Below, piece by piece: positions 24,525 to 37,061 of a stretch of DNA of 64,000 bases. The first letter of the stretch is position 1. Each line of letters begins with the position of its first letter. Below the pieces are notes generated by a model. That model was given only the letters and a program-made list of their open reading frames with translations. It was not told the origin of the DNA and searched no databases. The stretch spans positions 257,825-321,824 of the forward strand of contig NW_001799640.1 of the NCBI RefSeq assembly GCF_000165425.1. Reading direction: 5' to 3'. This DNA is from Paramecium tetraurelia (lineage: Eukaryota > Ciliophora > Oligohymenophorea > Peniculida > Parameciidae). A program made the translations under genes and the position numbers.

Positions 24525-25911
24525 TCATCTGAAATACATTAAACTTCTGGCCTTTAATCCTTCAACCTCTGAAACATCCTCCTCTTATTTAATCCAATAA
24601 TCAACGAATAGTTGCTTCTAAGCTGCGTTGTTAACATCGACCTTAATGAATTAATGATAATCATAGGCAACGTGATCTTTCTAAATTTCATATATTAATT
24701 GTTATATACCCACTCCTTTGGAACTTCAGTTCCTCTCCAGAGCCATGCTCCTCTCAATTGGAGATTTGGTTCATCACCATAGACTCCGTGAATGGCGAAG
24801 GCATACTTTCTGAAATTTTGATCTAATCTTTAGTTAATGAAGCCCTTCATTAAGTTGTTGGTGAGAATCAATTGCTTTCCTTCGTTTTCTGACTTGTTAT
24901 ATCTGACTAACCACAAGGACCATCCATTCAAATCAATTGTGGCAAAGAGGGTATCGATGTTTTTTTAAATATCTTTTTCTGCAAAAAAGATTCTCTTGTA
25001 ATCATCAATGTTGAAAGTTGAAGGTGGTAACAAATCTAGAGGGTTTGCTTCTTTCTTTTTTGGTGCATCGTCCTCCTCTTCCTATTTTGGCTATTATTTA
25101 GGTTATTCTGTCTATTTAGGTTGTTCTTTCTATTTAGGTTATTCTTTTTATTTGGGTTTTTCATGTTGCTCGTTTTATTTTGGTTATTCTTATTTCTTCT
25201 CTTTCTTCTCTTTCTCCTAAGCTACTTCATTTAAAGCAAAGGCAGTCTTTGGGAATCTTGGTCTGCCGAACTCCTTTGATAATATTACAAAATTCTATTA
25301 CTGCTCTCCATTCAGGAAGTGAATTCACTTCGTTCAACCATTTTAATAAATGTTGGAATTTGCTTCTCTCTGCCTCTCCGAACAAAAGGGTGAATGCAAA
25401 GGTAACAACTTATGCTAAGGCAATATCAGCGATTGTCAATGAATCTCCAGAGATGAATTTAGTTTTTCCTAATTGAGTATCCACAATTGTCAATGCGTAG
25501 GTAATTTAAGCCAATGAGGTCTTAAATTACGAAGGAATAGCTGGAATTTGACCCAAAACTTAGATAGCTGCTGTTATGACGTCTGTTTCTAGCTCATTTA
25601 TTGTTACATCAAGCCATTAATCAACTAAACCCTATTAATAGGGTGTTTTTCTAAGTTCAATTAATATAATATATATACCCATATAATCCTTATGAGTGTC
25701 TTGCTATGTATCTAAGGATGGCGTTGCTTTCAAAAAGATTGCCTTCTTTTGTTTCCAAGACTGGAAGTTTTCCAAATGGGAATTAGGTTTAGGTGTTCTT
25801 GTCATTCGATTGTGTATCAACCAATTCCAATTAGAGGTGTGCCAACTTAGCTGCCACTAAGATTTTATTTGTTCTTGTTTAACCAGATGGTGAATGTAAT
25901 TTTATAGACAT
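24525..25911 (-). CDS. Translation elongation factor 1-gamma
   Basis: 433 aa after introns of 28, 28 (25274-25301) and 29 nt. The N-terminal GST-like domain (residues 1-~205) starts MSIKLHSPSG and has FPFGKLPVLET, ESNAILRYIAR and a C-terminal all-helical half with DSLTIADIAL. A Lys/Gln/Glu/Pro linker of repeated PKQ-type units follows (~220-270). The conserved EF1-gamma C-terminal domain comes last: STFNIDDYKRIFF, GWSLWLVRYN, RGAWLWRGTEVPKEW. It anchors the eEF1B nucleotide-exchange complex for eEF1A. All family landmarks are present, so this is a secure call. Confidence 0.95.
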
Positions 25912-25979
25912 GAATTAAAGATTTAATTTAATTTTACTTTTTTAAACATCACACTCATAATATTTTTATTAAATTACAA

Positions 25980-26716
25980 TCAATTCTTCCCCCAAAATTT
26001 AGCAAACACTCCTCTGTATGTTGCCTTCAAAGCTTTATGCTATTCAATTTAATAATTTATTTTACATCGTGTTAATAATAGTAATGAATTATTGCCAATA
26101 TCACTGCAAAAACCAGAACATCTCCCTTTGGAATATCTATCATATACCCCTTCCTCTTCATAAGGTTCAGGAGTGTTTCAAAAAAACGAGGCACAATACT
26201 CAACATGATCTCCTAAACTCTTTAACTTCATAGACAATCATACCTAGTTTTCGATTCTAAAAGTAAGGAAAAAGCTCCTAAAAAACCTCCTGTCATAGGA
26301 ATCAATGGGTCAACGACTTTTCGAAATCTTACCTGCTTGCACCAATTGTATCTCAACGATTAAACCATTAAAGTTAAAAACAACACACTCTTAATGTAAG
26401 ATAGTAATGATCTTGCTGTTGTACTTATTGGACTTAATTATAAGAAATGCAATCATACTTTTTTATAAAGGCTTTTCGCTTATATATCAAGAACGGCAAC
26501 AAATGGACAGGAAGATAGACTTTAGCGTTCTTGTAAAATAAGAGTGGAAACCTCATTATAATAAGTAATTTACATATGAAGCAGTTGGGATTCACAAGTA
26601 AATCCTGGATGAAAAAACTGGCATTTGTATGGTTATCCTCATTCTAAAAATATGGTGATCTTACCTTAGATGTAATTAAGTTGTTCCTCTACAGGAAAAG
26701 AGTAAATATCATTCAT
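25980..26716 (-). CDS. TMEM135-like peroxisomal/mitochondrial membrane protein
   Basis: 203 aa spread over six small exons (introns of 27, 22, 26, 24 and 26 nt); the spliced length is a multiple of three. Recognisable family segments: CQFFHPGFTCESQLLH at the N-terminus, NPISTTARSLLSYIKS in the middle, then MTGGFLGAFSLLLESKTR and a multi-span hydrophobic C-terminus (VLVFAVILAIIHYYYQHD). These match TMEM135/PMP52 and its Tim17-like core, although the protein is about half the usual length. Likely in peroxisome or mitochondrial membranes. Exon ends were set by frame and by the family pattern. Confidence 0.65.
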
Positions 26717-26891
26717 ATTTGAATACAATTAATTTAATCATGATGATTAATGTTTTCACTAAAGAGTTGATAATACATCATTAAAGACCTTTATTTTTTT
26801 GTAAATAGACTCTAAAATTAGACATTTCTATAAAAAGTTCTTATTTTAGTTGAATGGTTTATATAAAAATCATTAATTATGTGTAGTTCAA

Positions 26892-27682
26892 TCATTAAGT
26901 ACCACAACAAGTGTCTGATTGTTTTTTGATCTGAATGCTTTGTTCGAAATTCGATTACACTAACGGTTAATAGGAACTTTTGTGTTCAGAATTCGGATAA
27001 TCTTAATGGTTTGAAGACTTCTCTTCTTCAATACATTACTGTTTGTGCTCATAAATTTCTAGTATGTATATGAATAGTAACTTCTAATCAATTGTTCAAA
27101 GGATTCCTTAACATTGGTTCCTTCCTTAGCTGATGTCTCATAATAAATCATGTTGTATTTAGAACACACCTGTTAGACTTCATTGACAGACACACATCGA
27201 TTTGAGGGGTTCTCCTAAATCAAATCCAATTTATTGCCAACTAACATGATAACTATGCTGTCCTCTGTGTATTAAATAATCTCCATTGAAATTTAGATCA
27301 ATACCTCCTGACGCCAACTCAGTACATTATCAAACGAATTCTTATCGCTTAAATCGTAAAACAATAGTGCTCCTTCTGATTTTCGATAATGTGCTGTAGT
27401 GATGGCTTTATACTTTTCAGCTCCTGCCGTATCCCAAATTACCGACTTCACTATTTTACCTTCTTCCGGTAGTAGAATGGATTGAGCTGCATATTCTACA
27501 CCAATTGTTGGTTGGGATTGTTTCTTGATAACATTTTTGGTTAATCTAAATTGGATTAGATTTGTTACCGAATCAGATAGCTTGTCTTACCAACGCTTGA
27601 GTCTCCCACTAAGATTACTATGATTTGAGAAGAATGAGTTACTTTTATATAATTCATCGTATGGCTTGCCGGGTTCATCCAT
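26892..27682 (-). CDS. Rab-family small GTPase lacking the catalytic glutamine
   Basis: 231 aa after introns of 25, 23, 24 (27281-27304) and 23 nt. GDSSVGKTS (G1), TIGVEYA (G2), WDTAGAEKYK (G3), GNKLDL (G4) and ETSAKEG (G5) are all present. The last intron brings the C-terminus DTCCGTQ into frame, a CCXXX geranylgeranylation site. In G3 the usual AGQE is AGAE, so the glutamine needed for hydrolysis is Ala (codon at 27419-27421). The overall pattern is closest to the Rab11/Rab2/Rab4 branch. It probably acts in vesicle traffic and may stay GTP-bound longer than normal. Confidence 0.85.
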
Positions 27683-27742
27683 TTATAATAATTTGTTATA
27701 AGAAATTATACAATCGAGTAACTCTCTCATTCTATAGATTAA

Positions 27743-29276
27743 TCAATTTAATAAACTAAATTTATCCATCATTTCTATGAATTCATTGTAATCTATTTCT
27801 CCATCTCCATTCTTATCTGCCTCTCTGACCATATCATCCCAATATTTCTCATCAATAATATTGTCACTTTCTAAAAATAACAATACTTTATTTACTTCCC
27901 AATACAGTTTGCAATTCATGTTTGTCAATCTTTCCACTTCCATCCAAATCCAACATCTTAAACGCCTGATACAACTTTTCTTCCTTCATGTACAGAGACT
28001 TCTCCATAGTTGCAGCCAAGAATTCTTGAGATTATTTGAATTCCTACCTGTGTAATTGATTGTGCCATTTCCATCAGTATCAATGCTCTTGATGACATTT
28101 GCCAAGTCTTTTGCTTATGAATCACTCATTCCTGTCAACCCTTCTCTCAATTCCTCGATAGTCAGAACTCCATCTCCATTCTTATCCAATTGTTTGAATA
28201 ACCTTTTCTTAGTATTTAATGATTACTTTCCTAGATCTGTGATTTCTTATTCATTCAATTGAGAAGCTATGAATGTCAATGCCACCTTCTTCAGTTTATT
28301 GCTGCCTGTAAAATTCTTTAATTAACCAAAATTTAATTTCAATTCTAAAATAGAAATTTAAGAATTCTACATTTAGTTTGTTTACTGCCATCTTTCATCC
28401 ACTTATGTTGTATCACCTATGATGCCTTGTACCTCTTCTCAGGAGTCGTAATCATATGAGAGATGAGATCCTTGGCTGACTCGGTCACAGCCTTCATCTC
28501 TGGGATTTCCAAAGTATATTCTCCCTTTTGAACAGCATCCAAGATTTCAGGATCACTGTCTCCATAAAAGGGTGGCACTCCTGATAAGAGTATGTAGAGG
28601 ATGACACCTGCACTCCAGATGTCGCAGGATTCATCGTAACTTCCTTTGAGCACTTCAGGAGAAATGTAGTATGGCGTTCCAGCCTTTGTTTTCATAGTGA
28701 CCTTCTGATTTCCTGCTTGTTTGGCTGAGATTGGATCTTCAAATAAGGTGCTCAATCCAAAATCAATAACCTTGATTGGAGAATCTTCGGCTTTAGTTAG
28801 GAATAAGAAGTTTTCAGGTTTCAAATCTCGATGACAAATACCATTAGTATGGCAATAGTTCAATGCCTAAGGAATTATTGTATAAGGATGTACTTGCATA
28901 ATTTGAAGAAAGATTTCATGTGCTTCTGCTTCGCTAAAACATCCCTTGTCCATAATTCGATCGAAGAGCTCTCCACCTTCGCAAAGTCTTGAATAGTAGT
29001 ATGATATTGATACTCCATAACGAGATAGACGTTTCTTTGATCTTCGAAGGTTTCGTATAGTTTGATGATATTTGGATGATCCAATTATCTCAGAATATCT
29101 ATTTCTTTTTTGAATCGGTCAGGGTTCTTAACTTTGCTTTTCGGAATGACTTTGACAGCCCTCTGATTTTTAGTGCCCTTGAGTGTGGCCTTGACAACAC
29201 TCCCATAGGTGCCAGATCCAATGACCTTTTTTAGATTGATATCATAATATTATTCAATCTTGCCTTCATGGCTCAT
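27743..29276 (-). CDS. Calcium-dependent protein kinase (CDPK)
   Basis: 468 aa after five introns (26, 27, 26, 23 and 25 nt). The start is MSHEGKIEQYYD; the ATG further upstream at 29316 is out of frame. The kinase domain (~10-275) has [35 protein letters not shown] and GTPYYISPEVL. A junction helix then leads to four EF-hands at the C-terminus: DKNGDGVLTIEE, DTDGNGTINYTE, DLDGSGKIDKHE and DKNGDGEIDYNE, all with good ligand residues. This is the canonical plant/alveolate CDPK layout, activated directly by Ca2+. No strong N-terminal myristoylation glycine is seen (second residue is Ser). Confidence 0.93.
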
Positions 29277-29383
29277 AATGAACCATTATTTCTTCAAAAA
29301 TACATCTTGATTCATACTTTTTTTTATTTTTTATTATATTTATTTTAAGCTAAAATGCTTAAATATATATATCTATTTTTATA

Positions 29384-31407
29384 TCATTCTTCATTCTTGG
29401 GATCATCATGTTTTTTATAATATTCATTGACCTGATGATCTTGTTTGTTTTCTAACTCTAATGGCCCGATGTCATCAATGAGATTTTCTTCATTCTAGAT
29501 GATTTGTGCAACTAATTCATAGAATCATGAATACCCTATTCTGGTTTAGTTTGAGGATCCGAAATTATTTCTTCGATTTGTTCATCAATCAATTCTTACT
29601 CCTCCGAGCTTGCTTTATGTCTAATAACTAAATAGATAAGTGTACTTTGACTCCACTTTCGGTTCTTCTTATTGAATTTACTGCATTTCTTACAATTGTT
29701 ACAATCGTCCCTCCTCATTACAATCATAAAATTTCTCTTCTTAAAGATTGGCTAGTTCATAATCTAGTTCATCATCATCTAATTCCAAATCAGAATCTTC
29801 ATTCTCATTTTCTTTATTATTATCTTCTTCAGGGATGTCTTCTTCTACTTCAAAATCTTCTTCTTTATTTTCTTTTTGAGGCTAAATTGCAGTTGAATCT
29901 TGGATGGACTAAAACATTGATCTTGGTTTTGGATCCACATCGCATAGTAATCTCTTTTCTACTGAATTAATTTTATAGAGAGTGTCATTAACATACTGAT
30001 CCCATTCCTCATTTGTGAAATGACTGTCTACCAATAAATTAGATATTTTGGTTAATATCCCTTAATATCCAGGTTTGATATGGTTTTGAAGGGATCCAAC
30101 TTTCTTTTTTTCATTTGTATTGTATTTAATAATGGTCGAAGCCAAGAATTGCGAGATGGATTTGAACATCTCTGGAAGTTTCTAATAAATAAAGACTACT
30201 ATCTTATCAAACCAAATGAGAGCTTGATTGTTGAATTCATGCGACATTACTAGATTAGTAATAACTTAGAATGATTGGTTATTGATCAGTTCATTCACTA
30301 TCTCCTCCTTCTCACTCAGTAGTAGTAAATTGTATATTTGGAGTAAGGTGAGTTTGTTGGAGGACAAGGGAGTTATAATTTAACCATAGGTGGTTTGATG
30401 AGGAATAGCTTAGATATTAGTAGTGGTGAAAGCATTTGGGAGATGCTTAGCTACATCCATAAAGTAGAGAAAGTAGTCTGTTTTACCTGAATTATTAATA
30501 TATTACAATAGATTGGACACTAATTCATAGGCTGAAGTTCTCTGACTTTAATACTATCAATATGAGCAACAAACATTTACACAGATGGTGAGAAAGAAAT
30601 AGGGGTTCATTAGACTTTTGATTAACTCCTCCTGATCTGGATTGATTGAGCTCTTTAAGAGATTGTTGATTATCTGCATGCAATTATCGAAAATCTAAGT
30701 TTTGAATTGTGATAGATACTTCGGTTTCATAATAACGATTCAAGGCGATCTTCATTATCCTCTGCAAGATGGCCTTCTGCTTGTCTAGTAGTTGATTCTC
30801 GTCATTGGGATCAGGAGTGATGACTTTTTCAATAATTTCAGCGACATGTGGTACGTCTAGATGTTTAAGAAGATTGGAGATATCTCTGTCATTTAAGTAT
30901 TGCAACATCTAATGTTCGATTTTGAATGCGATACTTTGAAATGCTTCTTCTTTAGTAAAGTGAGGATGACCTTAGAGAAGTAACCTGCTTGTGTAATGTT
31001 GAGGATATCCTCATTCAGAAGTGAAAATAGTCTATTCAAATATTGGAGGTTTTGTTCTTCGAATAGGAAATCTTAGAAGAAATCATTCTCCTTGCTCAGG
31101 ATCTCGCTTGCCAAAAAAGGATATCTAGTTTGTTCTTGAATAGACTCATACTTATATTGTTATCTCTGATGATAGGCCTCATCTACGAAATCGGTGATAT
31201 ACTCGATGAGGGTATCCAGATGCTCAGGGTGATCTTTGACGCTATGAATCATGGCCATGATTACTAATTAAGCAATTTGTATTGTTATTAGGGCATCAAG
31301 AGATCTTACAATAGCAACGATTCATCCAATATTAATTTGATGTCCTTCTTGTCCTCGATGAATTCATCCATCCGCGAATTCATAAAGTTAAACATTCGGA
31401 AAATCAT
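29384..31407 (-). CDS. SAPS-domain protein, PP6 regulatory subunit-like
   Basis: About 630-650 aa, with several short introns not all placed. The start MIFRMFNFMNSRMDEFIED matches the SAPS opening, where 'MFWrF' leads into acidic helices. Further SAPS-like blocks: DTLIEYITDFV, RYPFLASEILSKEN, FLFEEQNLQYLNRLF and, later, a run of HEAT-like helices. The C-terminal ~150 residues are strongly acidic (EENEDSDLELDDDELD). SAPS proteins bind the phosphatase PP6/Sit4 and direct it to substrates. The stop at 29384-29386 follows DDPKNEE. Confidence 0.75.
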
Positions 31408-31446
31408 GATTAAATTAAATTAATATTTTTAATAGAAATTACTCTC

Positions 31447-33518
31447 TCACAACTCTCCCAACATAACCAACACATCCAAAGAAACAAAGCATTCCAATGC
31501 CTCATAATTAACAAATCCCAAATTAGTGAACAATCTACCATAAAATTCATACATTACCTTGCTGTCTCCTTATTTCTAGACTCCGATCGTTACCAGAATT
31601 CTCTACTATCAGACCCTGGGAACATTGGCCTATCCTTTTGACTCTGATGTTTGAATATTGCAATCCTCTTCTCATACAATTCATCAGGGGACAATGGTAC
31701 TGCCATTGTTACTTTATCCAATTCCCACTCCTACCAAGCACCTCTATACAAGAGAGTGTTCAAATTTGGTAATTGTTCCTTTACTTATGGCAACACTGCC
31801 AAGATAGATTCCAAACACACTCTATGAGTTCCATGTGGATCAGTCAAATCTCCAGCAGCATAAATATACTCTGGTTGAATCTTCAATATTATATCCTTCA
31901 CTATTTGCTTATCCTCTTCACCAAGTGGTTTCTTCTATGACTTACCAGTCTCATAAAATGGCAAATCCAAGAAATGAATATTCTATTCCTCCACTCCTGT
32001 GCACAATGCAGCACTTCTTGCTTCAGTTCTTCTGATTATAGTCTTCACATAAGCCAGATCTGGACCGTCTACTTCTCCAGGCTTCTTATCTTTGATCTAT
32101 TTTTTCACTTTCTCATAAAATTCTTCTCCATTTCCACCAATCACCTTAGAAGTCTCCTTCAAAACATCTGCAAATCTCAGAGCATCAAAATCAAACACTG
32201 CCAAATTACCACTCACCATATATACTACATGAACTTCATGACCCTAATTAGTTAGTTTCTTCATAGTTCCACCCATACAAATCACATCATCATCTGGATG
32301 TGGTGAAAATATTATGATCTTCTATTTGCTTATTGCCTTCTTCTAAGTAAAGTATGATTCTGGCAATTTATCAGGTCTTCCTCCTGCTGGCCATCCAGTA
32401 ATTCTAAATTTTATATTAATCTGCATACATTTATGTTAACTCTCTAAACACTGTCAAATTCACTATCCCACAGTTTCCTTATCCAATCTAAGTGATCAAC
32501 TCCAACAATCCATTGTCCTCGTAATCTTCCTACTATAATCTCAATATTGGCTTTCCCACTTTCTAACTCAACCATATCACTCCCTTCTTTGCTGTACTTA
32601 AATCGTACTTTATTTGCAATTCACCCTTCAACCCTTAAGCCTCCAACAACCAAGGTGCTTGATATCTTGTCAACCCTTAAGCTGATGCTCTCTCCAAAAC
32701 AAACAATGTGTTCTTGTGATTCTACAAGAATGTTGCAGGATACTATGATGAAAGTTAACCTTCAATCACTGTCGATGCTATCCTTTACTTTCCTTCTGTG
32801 AATGCAGCTATTATGATCTTTTTTGCTTATAATATGGTTCCAATTCCCATTGTTATTGCATATTTTGGAACATTTTCAATTCCATAAAATGAAGACGAAG
32901 CATCTGCTCTTGTTTTCCTATCCAAAGTGATCAATCTGGTTTTGCTATTCACTGAAGATCCTGGCTCATTAAATCCAATGTGTCCTAAATTTATTGTCAA
33001 ATCCTTTACCAGTGCTTCCAATGCCTAACAGCTAAAAGTCCAATCCCCCCTTCTCCAATATCAACTTTTCGTAGTATTGACAAAAGTCCTCAATCTACTC
33101 CTTAATTAAGGTTCCGTCTGGGATATGAATGTTCTCCTTCTGAATGTCCACATGATTGAATAGATTCTCGTGCATGAAATGGTAATACGAATGGAGAGAT
33201 TCCTAAATTTATATACACGACACAGCTACCTTAGGAATTGGGAAATATTCATCCAAATTGAATGTTATCACATTCTAAAATGATAATCCTTCTTCCTTAT
33301 GTAATCTAACTAGCTCCTTATAGACCTGAATTGGAGTTGATCCAGTAGCTAAACCCAGAACACAAGGGAGCTGCTAAGCTTATTTCTACTTGATAATTTG
33401 TGCTATCTCTCCAGCTATCCACACAGAAGCACATCTTTAGTTATTGAACACTTTAACTGGGATTTTTTCCTAATATTACATGTTTTTATAGTACGTAGGG
33501 ATTTGTGGTGTTATTCAT
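31447..33518 (-). CDS. NagB-like deaminase fused to PIG-L/LmbE deacetylase
   Basis: About 650 aa with at least four introns, among them a 27-nt in-phase one at 33203-33229. The N-terminal half is a glucosamine-6-phosphate deaminase/isomerase fold: [49 protein letters not shown] and [12 protein letters not shown]. The C-terminal half is a PIG-L/LmbE N-acetylglucosaminyl deacetylase: [15 protein letters not shown] (zinc motif) and [11 protein letters not shown]. Bacteroidetes carry the same fusion, usually annotated as glucosamine-6-phosphate deaminase-like protein. The likely job is amino-sugar catabolism, removing acetyl and then amine from GlcNAc derivatives. The introns are host-like. Transfer from bacteria is an inference. 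Confidence 0.85.
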
Positions 33519-33818
33519 AAGAAATTAAATAATTTAATTTTTTTTTCATCTGGAAATTCTTTAATAATCTGAGTTTGTTACTAATTGAATTTATATTTTA
33601 TTAATCGATAATATTGGCATTTATTCAAATTCTGATTTTTATTACATTGAGGAATTTCTTCAATTTTTCTCCATTAATAAACAAAACAGAAAAATAAAAA
33701 ATCTTATTTAAATTTCGATATTATCTATTATATAAAAAGTTCGAAAACAGTAGAATTGATGTGAATTGCTTATGTAATTATTAGAAAAGAATCATCATTA
33801 TAAATGAGCAAATATTTT

Positions 33819-36316
33819 TCAAAATTCTGAGTCCCAATCGACAGCGACTGTGCAAATCATATCAGGACTTGTATCTCGTGTAATCATCTCTAGGAAGGGT
33901 ATTTCCTCAAACTTGGATTATTAGAGTTTGGGAATGTGTGGAGGTTTAATTCCCATCATTTCTAAGTCTTCCTTGAAAATTATAGGACCAATTGTTTACC
34001 CACTAAAATCCATCGAACCAAGTATGAACTTTGAGGGCGTCATAAGATCCCCCCAATCTTAACTCAGGTGTCCTATTCATCAATTGATCCATCAATTTAA
34101 TGGCCTTGAAATCCTTCAAAAATTAAGGGTACTCTACTCTCCCATTCAGAATGGCTTCTTAGATTATGTATCTAAAATATAAGAGGATTAATACGGGTCA
34201 TCATCTTCGTTGCCAGCAAAGGGCACTTCTCCGCACATCAATTCGAAAAAGCAGATGCCCAAAGACCACAAATCTGTGGAGAAGGTGTAACCTTTGCCTT
34301 TCAATATTTCAGGAGACATGTAATGAGGTGTGCCAACAATAGTGTAAGTCTTAGAAGCTCTAGATTTTAACACTTTGGCAGTACCCATATCTATCAACTT
34401 TAAATACCCATCTTCCATGACAATGAAGTTCTCAGGTTTTACATCTCTGTAGATGATGTGATAAGAGTGGAGTTTCTCTAAAATATTAATCATCTAAGCT
34501 ATGTAGAATTGAGTTTCATATGAATTCAAAAGACCTAGATCTCTAATAACATGAAATAGTTCCTTTCCTTTGACATATTCAGTCAATAAGTATATGTAAT
34601 TTTGATCCTTAAAGGACCTATGAAAGCAGACCAAACTTGGATGATTCAACAAATCTAAAGCTTGTTTCTCATTCTTTATGTGTCTTTCCGTATTATTTGC
34701 AATAATATTTACTTTTGGAACACATTTCATGACATGCAAATTTTATTGAGGGATATCTTTAACCAAATAAGCATTTCCAAAGGTGCCTTCCCCTAAAAGC
34801 TATAATCCAATGAAGTCTTCTAAGGTAAGCAGAGAGTAATTGCTTTTTTATCGTTTCTCTAACAAACTTGAAGATCCAGCTCTGTCCTTATTCTTCTTTA
34901 CTACAGTTTCCAATTCTCCTCCAATACACTCAAAGAATTGCTTAAAAGGAAGCACAGACAATGTGGTTTTACTTGTAGTTACTATATCCGAACTAATTTT
35001 CCTTTTAGACTCCTCAACTTGGAGGAATGTGTCTCCAAACAATTGACCATTGTTAAATAGTTGTCCATTAAACTCTAATTAACCATCAAGAATAATAATG
35101 AGTTTGTCAATCATTTAATTTTTCGAGAATAAGTATTCTTTACTTTCATATGTCTTTATTTTAAAGTTTGACACTATCTTTTAAATTTACATCTTTGTCA
35201 GATCCCTTAATTAAGGGTGTTTTTCAAATGCCCATTTCTGCATATTTGTATAAATGATCAACTATGCAACTAAATAAATACAATTATGGTACCTGAATCT
35301 TCTCTCCCAAAATAGTTGTAATATCTTCTCTACTCAACGATAACAAATTCACATCCTCATCATTGGCTTTTACAGTTGCTCCTCTTACACAATTACCAAA
35401 AAGGGCTTGCTCTCCAAAGGAATCCCCCTAGTTCATGTATCTCAAGAATTATCCCTACTTCGTGACTTAGACTATTCCTTTCTGTATGATGTAGAATGAA
35501 TTTGCCATGTCTCCCTCATTGACAATTATCTCTCCCTACTTAAATTTTAATGTTATCAACACATTGGCTATACTGTCTCTCTACTCTTCAGTCATAAAGT
35601 CTAAAACTCTCAATATACAACACAATACCAAAAAATTTAACTTAATCCAAGAATTTCCTATTTGTCTCATATGCCTTTTATTGGATATCCTCAACTGCCT
35701 TTCTGAATTTCTTTCTTTCCAATACCCAAAATCCGCAATCGCCTATTGCTTATACTGATGCAGATCTTGGTGCATGATACATTAAGGCCAATTCCCCAAA
35801 ATACGCTGGAGTTTTCAATACTCGCTTAACCTCCTCATTTATGATTATTTTACAATCTCCCCTTTCTTACTTATTAATGATGAAATCTACCAATTATAAA
35901 AAATAATGTTGCTTTATCCCCCTGTTTAAATACGAAATCTGTGTTTTTAGCTGTAACATAATACATCTCATCAATTAGTTTAGCTCTACCTTTAATACTT
36001 TTCTTTACTTGTCATCATTGTCAAGCTGGGCAAACATAAAGTGATCACCAAAGGCATTCAAAATCATTTAAAAATCAAAAGGGGATTTCTCCTTCGCCTA
36101 CTTAACCACATTCTCATGAATTTGCTCCTCCATCACTTCTATTTTGGCTTAACGTTTCTTGTCCCCTCTTCTTGGCTTCATGATTTAGTTGCATAAACTT
36201 ACTTCCGCAGGCAAACTACTCATCGAGTAATTTCCTTTTAAAGGTTAAACTGTAGGCATGGGATCTATAGTGATTTCAGGCTGAGGTTATGGAATTTTAC
36301 TTATACAAACTCCCAT
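33819..36316 (-). CDS. cGMP-dependent protein kinase (PKG)
   Basis: About 780-800 aa with several short introns. The start MGVCISKIP is a myristoylation plus Cys4 acylation signal. Two cyclic-nucleotide-binding domains occupy roughly the first 60% (beta-roll segments around 34850-36050, with GDKATLFFI- and GDSFGEQALF-type turns). The AGC kinase domain is C-terminal: EKLHSYHIIYRDVKPENF, LIDMGTAK, TIVGTPHYMSPEIL and TFSTDLWSLG. The DFG motif is DMG. The C-terminus (FEEIPFLEMI...DWDSEF) resembles the AGC tail. In ciliates and apicomplexans PKG controls secretion and motility; that is extrapolated. The ~300 bp from 33519 to 33818, beyond its stop, holds no feature I can support. Confidence 0.88.
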
Positions 36317-36684
36317 TTTATAAATAATTATTAAATATGCACACTAATTTTAAATAAAATATTATTATGGTATCCCAAGCAAGATATTGATCTTACTATT
36401 AGAATTGTATCTATATATTCAAGATTCTCAGGTTTCACTCCAAACATCAGTCATCAAGGTATTATCAATTAAAATACTCAAATAATATTTAACTATTTAT
36501 AAACAATTTAATTAAGACTCTATTTTTATCAAAGCAAAATACTTTTAGATCAATTAACATCCAAAACAAAATCGTCCTTAGCATCATAATTCTTTCACTA
36601 TTAAATATTTAAACTATCAACATTTGATGATGATGCTGATCTTTTTATATATATTAAGTTAACGATTTGCCTTTATTAATATTT

Positions 36685-37061
36685 TCATGATTTTTATTGT
36701 TAGTGTACTTCTACATTTTCAAAGTCCTATAATATTTCCTCTTTCTTAAATTTTTTCGAGGCAATAATAGTAATAATTTTATTCTAACCCTTGTTTTATT
36801 CTAAATACCTAGTTAATTAAGTTAAAATCCTTTTCGAAAGTCTAGATCTTCAACACCAATTCATATATTTATTTATTTCTTTTACAATACTGTTTTCTGA
36901 CTTTGAATCTGTTTCTATGTTCTAAATTATGAAATTATTCTTGAATAATCCCAACAAAGGACCCCTCCTTATTGAACTTGAATCTTGGTATTGATCATAT
37001 TTTGTATTCTATCATGAGAAGGATTTAATTATAAAATTGAGTTTAAATAACTATTTCTCAT
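36685..37061 (-). CDS. Probable small gene, exon structure unresolved
   Basis: The minus strand starts well (MRNSYLNSILQLNPSHDRIQNM, from ATG at 37059-37061) and ends well (KKFKKEEILQDFENVEVHQ, TGA at 36685-36687), but these lie in different frames. A 25-nt intron (GTATTT...GGTTAG) fits near the 3' end; the middle could be spliced in more than one way. The product would be ~100-115 aa, hydrophilic and Lys/Gln/Asn-rich. No family seen. The rest of 36317-37449 looks like AT-rich spacer, including the PKG promoter. Confidence 0.4.

Noticed and set aside
25075-25175. Tandem-looking repeat as a microsatellite
   Set aside because: It encodes the Lys/Gln/Pro linker typical of eEF1-gamma, so it is part of the gene.
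26888-26900. Rab C-terminus without cysteines (ending LVVVLND)
   Set aside because: A 23-nt intron just upstream shifts to a frame ending DTCCGTQ, a proper prenylation site, and makes the length a multiple of three.
29277-29316. Upstream ATG (MNQDVFLKK) as CDPK start
   Set aside because: It reaches TGA before the kinase domain; the ATG at 29274-29276 is in frame and gives a consistent spliced length.
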